A stretch of DNA of 64,000 nt from Streptomyces syringium. Lineage in GTDB: Bacteria > Actinomycetota > Actinomycetes > Streptomycetales > Streptomycetaceae. The notes under the pieces are model-generated. The model saw only the letters and a program-made list of their open reading frames with translations. It ran no database searches and was not told the origin of the DNA. Made by a program: the position numbers and the translations under genes. Where the stretch lies: assembly GCF_017876625.1 (NCBI RefSeq), contig NZ_JAGIOH010000001.1, positions 5,849,501 through 5,913,500 of the forward strand. Reading direction: 5' to 3'. Shown piece after piece: positions 57,975-64,000 of this stretch (position 1 is the stretch's first letter; every line of letters begins with the position of its first letter).

Positions 57975-58913
57975 TCAGCGACCGAGGGCGTCCAGGTGCC
58001 GATGGAGCACCTGATGTCCTTCGGGGGTGGGGTGCACGCCGTCGACGAGGAGTTCGGTCCGCTCCCGCAGGGGCTCCCACATGTCGAGGTAGTCGACGTG
58101 GTTCTCGTCGCACCAGGCCCGTACGGACTCGCGCAGGGCCAGCGCTCGCGCCCGGGTGAAGTGCAGACCCTCGTAGTCGCGGGTGCGTTCCTCATCGACC
58201 CAGGCAGGTCCCACGACGACGAGTCGCGCATTGTGACTCAGGGCGGTGGCGGCCAACGAGCCCAGGCTGTCCGCGATGTGCGCCAGTCCGTCGCGAGGAG
58301 TCTCCGGCATGGCGAGCGGCAGGGCGGAGTCGTTGATGCCGGCGGCGACGAGGACGGTGTCGGGCAGGCGGGGAGCCAGCACCGCGGGTGTCTGCTCGCT
58401 GACATCGGCCAACGTGCTGCCGGGTATGGCCAGGTTGAAGACCCGGTGCTCGGCCTCGTTCCCGGCGATGTGGGTTGCCGCCAGGCGGGCCGCCCATCCT
58501 CCCTGCGGATCACAGCGTCCGTAGGCGATGCTGTCGCCCACGATCACGATGCGCGCGGCCGAGCGCAGCGGCTTCGCGTCCAGGTAGGCCCAGGCGCTTT
58601 CCCCGGAGGTGAGGAGCACCCGTCGGCGGGCGTAGTCGTCGACTTCATAGGCATCGGCTGCGGCGAGGTCCTGGTCGGTGAGGTGCAGCACGGCACCCTC
58701 GACGACGGCGCCGTACTTGCGCCCCAGGGTCAAGTGCACGTCGAGCCCGCTGGCGGCGATCACGGACTCGTCGGTGATCGTCAGGGGCCTGGCCGCGTAG
58801 CCGGTCAGCGACGCCGGAGAACTGGGCACCGCTCCGCCGAAGAGAGCGGTCTGGACCCGCTCGTCCAACAACGTGCCGAAGGAGAAGAGGGTGTGGGGGC
58901 GCGACTGGGTCAC
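57975..58913 (-). CDS. Fusion of GGCT-like and SGNH/GDSL hydrolase domains
   Basis: A 312-residue cytoplasmic protein. Residues 8-115 resemble gamma-glutamylcyclotransferase-like proteins: FSFGTLLDERVQTALFGG and AADAYEVDDYARRRVLL, with the catalytic Glu90. Residues 120-310 form an SGNH hydrolase: block I GDS (126-128), IPGSTLADV, block III GIND (192-195), and block V DGVHP (Asp291, His294). Both active sites look complete. The fusion suggests that one enzyme acts on the product or conjugate of the other, but the substrate is unknown. GTG start; no clear ribosome-binding site. Confidence 0.8.
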   Translation of the reverse strand: MTQSRPHTLFSFGTLLDERVQTALFGGAVPSSPASLTGYAARPLTITDESVIAASGLDVHLTLGRKYGAVVEGAVLHLTDQDLAAADAYEVDDYARRRVLLTSGESAWAYLDAKPLRSAARIVIVGDSIAYGRCDPQGGWAARLAATHIAGNEAEHRVFNLAIPGSTLADVSEQTPAVLAPRLPDTVLVAAGINDSALPLAMPETPRDGLAHIADSLGSLAATALSHNARLVVVGPAWVDEERTRDYEGLHFTRARALALRESVRAWCDENHVDYLDMWEPLRERTELLVDGVHPTPEGHQVLHRHLDALGR

Positions 58914-59113
58914 TGGGAGCTACGTGGCCTTTCATCAGGGATGATCAAGTCACCCTAACGGCTGAATCGAGCCACCGAATCGGCGCTCCCGCGTCGCCAC
59001 CGGCATGAGTCCGCCGCGAGTTTGCCGGCGCCGGCGCCGCCCGCCGCCCACCGCCGCCGTTCTTGTGCTGTACTGCGCACCACCATCCGTACGTGACGTG
59101 TGGGGTGAAGGCG

Positions 59114-59560
59114 ATGCCGCTTGCGGGCGAGTACGACCCGAGTCCGGCGCAGTGGATTCGTGAGCAGGTCGAGCTGTACGAGCGCTCGGGCGGTACGCAG
59201 GGGAACACGCTCTGGGACACCGGCCTGCCCATCGTCATCCTCATGATGCGCGGCGCGAAGAGCGGCCGGGTACGCAAGGTTCCGGTGATGCGGGTGGAGC
59301 ATCACGGGCGGTACGCGGCCGTGGCGTCGAAGGCCGGGTTCCCGCGGCACCCTGACTGGTATTTCAACCTCAGGGCGGAGCCGTACGTGGAGCTCCAGGA
59401 CGGTCCCGCACCTCAGGCGATGACGGCCCGTGAGCTCGCGGGGGAGGAGAGGACCGAGTGGTGGGAGCGCGCGGTGGCGACGTATCCGCCGTACGCCGAG
59501 TACCAGGAGAAGACCAACCGTGTGATCCCCGTCTTCGTGCTGGAACCCGTGTGCGTCTGA
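59114..59560 (+). CDS. Deazaflavin (F420)-dependent nitroreductase-family protein
   Basis: A 148-residue protein of the DDN/F420 nitroreductase family. Key segments are GLPIVILMMRGAKSGRVRKVPVM, RYAAVASKAGFPRHPDWYFNLRAEP and ELAGEERTEWWERAVATYPPYAEYQEKTNRVIPVFVLEP. These bind the split-barrel cofactor pocket of F420. It probably reduces quinones or nitro compounds with F420H2. The ATG follows GAAGG closely. Confidence 0.85.
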   Translation: MPLAGEYDPSPAQWIREQVELYERSGGTQGNTLWDTGLPIVILMMRGAKSGRVRKVPVMRVEHHGRYAAVASKAGFPRHPDWYFNLRAEPYVELQDGPAPQAMTARELAGEERTEWWERAVATYPPYAEYQEKTNRVIPVFVLEPVCV

Positions 59561-59636
59561 GCTTGGCGCGGGGGCGCCAGGAGGGCTCACCCGTACCGAC
59601 TTCAGTGGACGCCTGCGCCCCCGGGAGGAGACGGGC

Positions 59637-59673
59637 CGGCGGCCCCTCTGGTCCTAGCTGAGAGGGGCCGCCG
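59637..59673. terminator. 13-bp stem terminator
   Basis: CGGCGGCCCCTCT (59637-59649) pairs perfectly with 59661-59673; the loop is 11 bases. A related, imperfect hairpin with the same CGGCGGCCCCTCT arm lies at 63756-63792. Confidence 0.75.
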
Positions 59674-59693
59674 ATCTGTGTGCGTGGGAGGTC

Positions 59694-59843
59694 TCAGCGG
59701 ACCATGTCGACGAAGGCGCTCCAAGCGGCTGCCGGTACGACGAAGGCGGGGCCGTTGGCCTGTTTCGAGTCGCGGACGCCGAGAGGAAGGAGTTCGAGCG
59801 TGGGGTGCTCCAGGCCCTGCGAAACGGCGGCACCCCCCGGTAC
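59694..59843 (-). pseudogene. DUF397 gene remnant
   Basis: Read on the minus strand, the 49 codons after an in-frame TAG (59846-59844) end in LPLGVRDSKQANGPAFVVP and AAAWSAFVDMVR before TGA. VRDSK and the AAxWxAF ending are the C-terminal hallmarks of DUF397 proteins. There is no ATG, GTG or TTG in frame, and the N-terminal WxKSSYS part is missing. Such genes usually sit beside an XRE regulator; none remains here. It is a decayed copy. Confidence 0.6.
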
Positions 59844-59846
59844 CTA

Positions 59847-60196
59847 TTCGCCGGTCGACAGTCCCCCTCGCCCCACGAACGGTGGAAGTCCCGGCCCGTG
59901 TGACGTGATGGGGTCTGCGACCGGTCACGGGACTTGGTGGTCGCGCAGATAGGCGCGGTGGTGGGCCTCGGCAGCAAGGCAGGCACAGGTCTTGGCGATT
60001 ATGGAGTTGCGACGGTCTGTGATCACCGGAGGGCTGTGCCTGTACTGCCATCGTGGCTGCAGACGTCCTCGTTCCAGAGGAGTCCAGGCTGACCGGCTGG
60101 CCTCACCGCCTGAGACGCATTCCGGGCGTCACCGTGAGGTGCCATGCGCAAAACCAGAGGCGAACACCGCAGTTCCTGCCCGATGTCGGGCAGAAA
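59847..60196. other. Degraded or non-coding stretch
   Basis: No gene can be supported. A short minus-strand frame (59925-60026, GTG start, 33 residues, with KTCACLAAEAH) has acceptable codon use but no recognisable family. It may be another fragment of the same decayed region. Confidence 0.4.
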
Positions 60197-60248
60197 CGTA
60201 GACGTTCTACGGCTCCCGACCTAGGGTGATCACTCATGATCACCCTAG
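60197..60248 (+). promoter_or_regulatory. Promoter of the short LysE gene with two inverted repeats
   Basis: TAGACG (60199-60204) and TAGGGT (60222-60227) are 17 bases apart, 8 bases before the ATG. CGTAGA-CGT-TCTACG (60197-60211) covers the -35. CTAGGGTGATCA-CTCA-TGATCACCCTAG (60221-60248) covers the -10 and the start codon. A repressor or an RNA hairpin could block expression. Confidence 0.6.
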
Positions 60249-60526
60249 AAGCAATAGGGACTTTCGCCCTGATAGTGGGACTTCTCACGCTCACTCCCGG
60301 GCTGGATACCGCTCTTATCCTGCGCACCACGGCGCTCGGGCACCGCCGTCGCGTACTCCTGGCCGGTGTGCACATTCTCCTGGCCGTCATCTGGGCCTGT
60401 GCACTGATCGCCTTCGCGCACGTGCTCCGAGACCGCCTGCGACGCCCCTCGGCCCGCCGCTACCTCGATCGCATCACCGGCACGGTCATCGCCGCCTTCG
60501 GTATCCGGCTCGCACTCGGACAGTAA
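60236..60526 (+). CDS. LysE/RhtB-family exporter, internally shortened
   Basis: A 96-residue membrane protein. The first 44 residues match the N-terminus of LysE exporters (GLLTLTPGLDTALILRTTALG); residues 45-96 match their C-terminus (VIWACALIAFAHVLRDRLRRPS and YLDRITGTVIAAFGIRLAL). Full-length members have about 200-210 residues, so about 110 central residues with two or three helices are missing without a frameshift. The product probably cannot transport alone. It could be a pseudogene under decay or, less likely, a small dimerising protein. HAD phosphatase gene follows 83 bases downstream. Confidence 0.7.
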   Translation: MITLEAIGTFALIVGLLTLTPGLDTALILRTTALGHRRRVLLAGVHILLAVIWACALIAFAHVLRDRLRRPSARRYLDRITGTVIAAFGIRLALGQ

Positions 60527-60609
60527 GGCACCGGTCGGCGCCACCGCAGGCGATCCGACAGCCGCCGAACGGACAACCTGCACACCACCCGAAGTGAAAG
60601 GACATCTGC

Positions 60610-61284
60610 ATGGGCACGCTCCCCACCACCGCCGAGGCTGTGGTCTTCGACTGCGACGGCCTGCTGGTCGACACCGAAACCTGCTGGACCGTTGCGGAAA
60701 CAGCCATCTTCGCGGCGCACGGCCATCCCTTCGGCCCCGAACAGAAGGCTCTGGTCATCGGCCGCACCGTGGAGGCCGCTGGAGAGGCCATGGCCGAATA
60801 CCTCGGGCACCCCGGCGCCGGTGCCGAACTCGCCGCCGAACTCCTTGAAAGGGTCCACAAGGAGCTGGCCCGGGGCGCAGCAGCCCTCCCCGGGGCGGCG
60901 GAACTGGTGCGCGCCTGCCGGGCAGCCGTACCCATCGCCGTCGCCAGCAACAGCCCCCGGGACCTGCTGGATGCGGCACTGTGGTCGGCCGGTCTCGCCG
61001 ACTACTTCACCCACTCGTTCGCCGCCGACGAAGTGCGCTCCCCCAAGCCTGCACCAGAGCTCTACCTCACGGCATGCGAGGCACTCGGTACGACTCCCAG
61101 GCACTCCGTCGCGTTCGAGGACTCGGCCACGGGCATTACCGCAGCGCGTGCTGCCGGACTCTACGTCGCGGTCGTACCCTCCCTTCCAGGAGTCGGTCTC
61201 GACCACGATTGGCTGGGCACCAGCCTGGCCGAACGTGAATTGGTCGGCTGGGCAAGGCAATTGGGAGATGGCACGGTCCGCTGA
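60610..61284 (+). CDS. HAD-family hydrolase, beta-phosphoglucomutase/phosphatase type
   Basis: A 224-residue cytoplasmic HAD enzyme with a helical cap (subfamily I). Motif 1 is VVFDCDGLLVDTE (nucleophile and acid), motif 2 is VASNSP, the Lys of motif 3 is in SPKPAPELYL and the acids of motif 4 are in VAFEDSATGITAA. It removes or transfers phosphate on a small metabolite, possibly a sugar phosphate. GAAAGGA is 9 bases before the ATG. All motifs are intact, unlike its upstream neighbour. Confidence 0.85.
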   Translation: MGTLPTTAEAVVFDCDGLLVDTETCWTVAETAIFAAHGHPFGPEQKALVIGRTVEAAGEAMAEYLGHPGAGAELAAELLERVHKELARGAAALPGAAELVRACRAAVPIAVASNSPRDLLDAALWSAGLADYFTHSFAADEVRSPKPAPELYLTACEALGTTPRHSVAFEDSATGITAARAAGLYVAVVPSLPGVGLDHDWLGTSLAERELVGWARQLGDGTVR

Positions 61285-61500
61285 CCCACCCATCTTGGTG
61301 CGCACGGGCGGGCGGTGTCGGCGAGTTGACGAATGCTGCTCGCACCGCGCCGTTGGGGTGGGCCGAAACGACAGGGCACAACCCGCTCACACAACCCGTC
61401 GGACACCGCTTATAGGCCGTGCAGGTATGCGGGTGCTCATGGGCGGCGGATCGGGCGTGCGTTCCAGCGGTGGATCGTCCATGCCCGGCGGATCAGGCGC

Positions 61501-62535
61501 TCAGAGCGTCGTGCCGTCGGGGAGCTCCTTCTTCGCGTTGACCACGGCCCGCTTGATGACCACGGTCTCGTGGGTGATGGCGCCGGGTTCGAGGCCCCGA
61601 TAGGGCTTGACCAGCACGTCGCGCTGGCCGAGGTACCCATAGGTGTTCCTGTCGAAGATCCACTCCTGACGGCTGACCGGGCCGGTGTGAGTGATCGCGA
61701 CAGCGGTCCGGCCGGTCGCGTCGACGACGTTGTCCACGAGCTTGACGCCCGGGATCCTGGCAGCTGCCTTGAACAGCGCGGCGCTGATGTCCGGTGCCGC
61801 GATCTGCTCCTCCAACAGCTGACCTATCTCCTCGAACGCAGTCCGGTCGGCCTGCGGGTCGCCCACCCTGCCCCACCGGTAGAGGCGCTCGAGCAGGGCG
61901 TCGGGGTCGGTGGGAAGCGCCTTGACGCTGTTGTAGGAGCCCCGGTCGGTGATGTCATCGGGACGGTCGAGGTCGAGGTCCTCGCCGTTCTTGTCCATGA
62001 ATTCATGGCCGGGCTCGTAGACGAAATTCTTGAGGCCGTCGGGCGAGTGCCAGACCTGGCGCGAGCGCAGCGGAGTCACCACGAGCTTCTCCTTGCCGCC
62101 CGCCCTGTCGACCCGCCCGCCCCTCACCTTGCTCTCCACGTAGATGTACTGGTCCTGCCGGGGCTCCAGGGCCGGCTGCCGTGCTGCCACGAGGGAGATG
62201 CGGTCGACGGTCGTCGACAGTCCTCCGGTGGTGCCGGGTTCCAGCTTCGCGCCGGCCCTCGGCGGGCGGGTGTCCGTACCCGAGGTACCCGGACCGTCCG
62301 GGGCCACGAGCACGGCGCCCGCCACCACGGCCGCGGCAGCCGGGAGCGCGATCCAGGCCGTGCGGTGCGCACGGGAGCGCGGTGCGCGCGGGGCGGTCCG
62401 GCGCGCCTCGGCCCACAGGGCCTCTTCGAACAGGTCCTGCCGCGCCTTGGGCAGGGCGGTCTCGGCCTGCCGCGGGAGCAGGAGGTCGAAGTCACGAAGG
62501 TCGAGCGGCTCTTGGGTTCGCCGGGAGATGCGCAT
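61501..62535 (-). CDS. CU044_5270-family membrane protein
   Basis: A 344-residue protein of the CU044_5270 family, common in Actinobacteria behind ECF sigma genes. A cytoplasmic N-terminus with RQAETALPKARQDLFEEAL precedes one membrane helix (WIALPAAAAVVAGAVLVA, about 60-78), and a large extracytoplasmic domain follows with YIYVESKV, WHSPDG and LLERLYRWGRV. The layout is that of a membrane-bound anti-sigma factor or sensor, but the family's role is not settled. Its ATG overlaps the sigma stop codon by one base (TAATG), so the two are coupled. Confidence 0.8.
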   Translation of the reverse strand: MRISRRTQEPLDLRDFDLLLPRQAETALPKARQDLFEEALWAEARRTAPRAPRSRAHRTAWIALPAAAAVVAGAVLVAPDGPGTSGTDTRPPRAGAKLEPGTTGGLSTTVDRISLVAARQPALEPRQDQYIYVESKVRGGRVDRAGGKEKLVVTPLRSRQVWHSPDGLKNFVYEPGHEFMDKNGEDLDLDRPDDITDRGSYNSVKALPTDPDALLERLYRWGRVGDPQADRTAFEEIGQLLEEQIAAPDISAALFKAAARIPGVKLVDNVVDATGRTAVAITHTGPVSRQEWIFDRNTYGYLGQRDVLVKPYRGLEPGAITHETVVIKRAVVNAKKELPDGTTL

Positions 62536-63206
62536 TATCGGTTCCACTTCTCGTTCGGACGGTTCAGGTGCAGGTGGAGGCGCTCGGGACGCCGGGACGC
62601 CGACTCGTCGGCGTGCTGCCGGAGCTCTTGTTCGGCGAGCTTGCGCAGGCGCTCGCGGGCCCGGAACAGCCGCGACCGTACGGTGCCGACGGCCACGCCC
62701 AGGGCCTCGGCCGCTTCCACGTAGCTCAGGCCGGACCACACGCAGAGGGTGACGACCTCGCGCTCCGGCCGACGCAGCTTCTCCAGGGCGTTCTTCGCGG
62801 CGGTGAGCTGTTCGGCGTCCGCCATCCTGCCCACCACTTCACCCGCGATGTCCGGCACGGCTTCCTTGGCGGGCATCCGGGCCAGGGCCTTCTGATGGCG
62901 GCGGGCGGCACGGTTGGTGTTGCGCTGGACGTTCACCGCGATGCCCATCAGCCAGGCCTTCGCGCCGTCCGGCTCCTCGGGAAGCCTGTCGCGAAGGCGC
63001 CAGGCCTCCAGGAACGTGAGCGAAACGACGTCCTCGGCGATGGACCGGTCGCCGGTGGCGCGGATGGCGTAGCGGTGGACGAGCTGGGCGTGCGAGCGGA
63101 AGAGACAGCGGAAGGAGTCCGGGTCGCCGTCCCTGATGCGGGTGTGTATTGACGTCACGTCTGGATATGTCCGATGGGAGGTACGAGTTCCCATGATGTG
63201 GGTCAC
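62535..63206 (-). CDS. ECF-type RNA polymerase sigma factor
   Basis: A sigma-70 family protein of up to 223 residues. Region 2 is SFRCLFRSHAQLVHRYAIRAT and AEDVVSLTFLEAWRLRDRL; region 4 is LRRPEREVVTLCVWSGLSYVEAAEALGVAVGTVRSRLFRARERL with a normal helix-turn-helix. A C-terminal tail (LHLHLNRPNEKWNR) extends past region 4. The start is uncertain: GTG 63206, ATG 63194 or GTG 63158 (which begins TSIHTRIRDGDPDSF and fits the family best). The coupled downstream gene probably controls it. No target promoter can be named. Confidence 0.85.
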   Translation of the reverse strand: MTHIMGTRTSHRTYPDVTSIHTRIRDGDPDSFRCLFRSHAQLVHRYAIRATGDRSIAEDVVSLTFLEAWRLRDRLPEEPDGAKAWLMGIAVNVQRNTNRAARRHQKALARMPAKEAVPDIAGEVVGRMADAEQLTAAKNALEKLRRPEREVVTLCVWSGLSYVEAAEALGVAVGTVRSRLFRARERLRKLAEQELRQHADESASRRPERLHLHLNRPNEKWNR

Positions 63207-63253
63207 ACGACAGGGCGGTCATCCCGGCCCCCGCCAGGGCGGAGCACGGCATC

Positions 63254-63664
63254 ATGAGGATCATGCGAACCCGACCTGTGCTCGTGTACGACGGTGACTG
63301 CGGCTTCTGCACGACCTCGGTGAGGTTCGCCGAGAGACGTATCCGTCCCCGTTGTGATGTCACCGCATGGCAGTTCGCGGAGTTGGATGCCCTGGGTGTG
63401 ACGCAGGACAGGGCCGAGTACGAAGTGTTGTGGATCACCCCCAGCGGGACGGTCTACGGCGGAGCCCAGGCCGTCGCCAAACTCCTGCTCAGCGCGCGTG
63501 GTGGCTGGGCCGTGCTGGGGGCGGTGCTCATGCTGCCACCGGTGCGTTGGGCTGCCCACGGCGTCTACCGGCTGATCGCGAACAACCGGCAGCGCATGCC
63601 GGGTGGAACAGCGGCATGCGCTGTGCCCGCCGGGCGAGAGGGTGACGCTGCCTCGCGGCCTTGA
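63254..63664 (+). CDS. DCC-family thiol-disulfide oxidoreductase-like protein
   Basis: A 136-residue protein of the DCC family (DUF393). The N-terminus has the motif VLVYDGDCGFCTTSVRFAE with a CxxC redox pair, followed by VLWITPSGTVYGGAQAV and VRWAAHGVYRLIANNRQRMPGGTAACAVP. Family members are small predicted thiol oxidoreductases; few have been studied. GGAG lies 10 bases before the ATG. It is divergent from the sigma factor gene by only 47 bases, so the same region may control both. Confidence 0.85.
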   Translation: MRIMRTRPVLVYDGDCGFCTTSVRFAERRIRPRCDVTAWQFAELDALGVTQDRAEYEVLWITPSGTVYGGAQAVAKLLLSARGGWAVLGAVLMLPPVRWAAHGVYRLIANNRQRMPGGTAACAVPAGREGDAASRP

Positions 63665-64000
63665 TGCGGGGGTGCCGTGCGGGGCGCCTGACGGCGGCGC
63701 TCCCGCACGGACGAGTGGTCAAAGCGGCTGACAGTTTGACGACTGCGCTCCTGGTCGGCGGCCCCTCTCAGCTCAGGCAAGAGGGACCGCCGCGGGCAGA
63801 GCGGCAAGCTGACCTGTGGCCCGCTGTGGCGCGAGCGTTGCGCGAGGCCGTACCCGCTCTCCTGCCCCACGTCAGACGCCACCGGGACAGGCTGAACGTG
63901 CCCCTGGTGTGTACGGCGTTCACCAGGTCTACCTGCGGCCGACTGACGACGACGAATCGGGGGCAGCCGGGGGCTGGACCGCGACGGTGGTGGACATCGT
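63665..64000 (+). other. Edge region with an incomplete, possibly frameshifted gene
   Basis: A hairpin related to the one at 59637 is present at 63756-63792. Two plus-strand frames look coding in turn. A GTG at 63715 opens a frame that includes LWPAVARALREAVPALLP and RDRLNVPLV; from GTG 63909 a second frame reads YGVHQVYLRPTDDDESGAAG and stays open to the window edge. The switch occurs at GTGTGTAC, where removing two bases would join the frames. I do not recognise the product. Confidence 0.3.

Overview
This window is chromosomal DNA of a Streptomyces or a very close relative. GC content and third-position GC are very high throughout. It carries the coproporphyrin-type heme genes typical of Actinobacteria, Streptomyces-type families (DUF3000, SAV2148-type HEPN protein, CU044_5270, a DUF397 remnant), the intergenic repeat CTCAATCGCCGGACGGGCT seen in many streptomycetes, and many genes that look leaderless. 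I see no rRNA, tRNA, CRISPR array, intact insertion sequence or prophage.

Layout. 1-2.8 kb: an integral membrane glycosyltransferase and a propeller-like protein. 2.9-10.5 kb: a poly-gamma-glutamate-type capsule locus, with CapA, a double Cache-HAMP membrane protein without an output domain, PgsB/CapB, PgsC/CapC and a secreted NlpC/P60 peptidase; a lipoprotein with hydrolase-like motifs is transcribed divergently from capA. 10.7-14.1 kb: the fadA-fadB beta-oxidation pair. 14.4-17.2 kb: RNase D, an orphan LuxR-type regulator and DUF3000. 17.3-25 kb: hemE, then (opposite strand) a flavin disulfide reductase with pcaG, pcaH and pcaF, then hemY-hemQ. 25-34 kb: secreted aminopeptidase, NERD protein, BlaI-like repressor, a class A penicillin-binding protein whose transpeptidase motifs are all degenerate, a polysaccharide-deacetylase-like protein, a Pth2-like protein and an ABC pair. 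34-40.3 kb: deacetylase lipoprotein, ZapE ATPase, RibD-C reductase, a conserved protein, murC, msrB and a small conserved protein. 40.3-50.3 kb: trehalose-from-glycogen genes treZ, treY and glgX, interleaved with GNAT, lipoamide dehydrogenase and LysR genes. 50.7-52.8 kb: HEPN protein and a DnaQ-like exonuclease. 52.8-53.3 kb: a gene-less, less GC-rich stretch with a very long hairpin. 53.3-57.2 kb: an APH-family kinase divergent from an OleD-like macrolide glycosyltransferase, then a subtilisin. 57.2-64 kb: accessory genes (mycothiol-dependent nitroreductase type, a GGCT-SGNH fusion, an F420-type nitroreductase, a DUF397 remnant, an internally deleted LysE exporter, a HAD phosphatase, an ECF sigma factor with its CU044_5270 partner, a DCC thioredoxin-like protein) and a possibly frameshifted gene at the edge.

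Most genes are core Streptomyces metabolism and envelope functions. The best candidates for under-described biology are: the capsule operon built around a Cache-HAMP-Cache-HAMP protein with no output domain; the pseudo-transpeptidase penicillin-binding protein next to a BlaI repressor that has no BlaR partner; the two divergent leaderless genes separated by only 18 bp; the palindrome-covered promoters of the macrolide glycosyltransferase and the shortened LysE gene; and the gene-less hairpin region at 53 kb.
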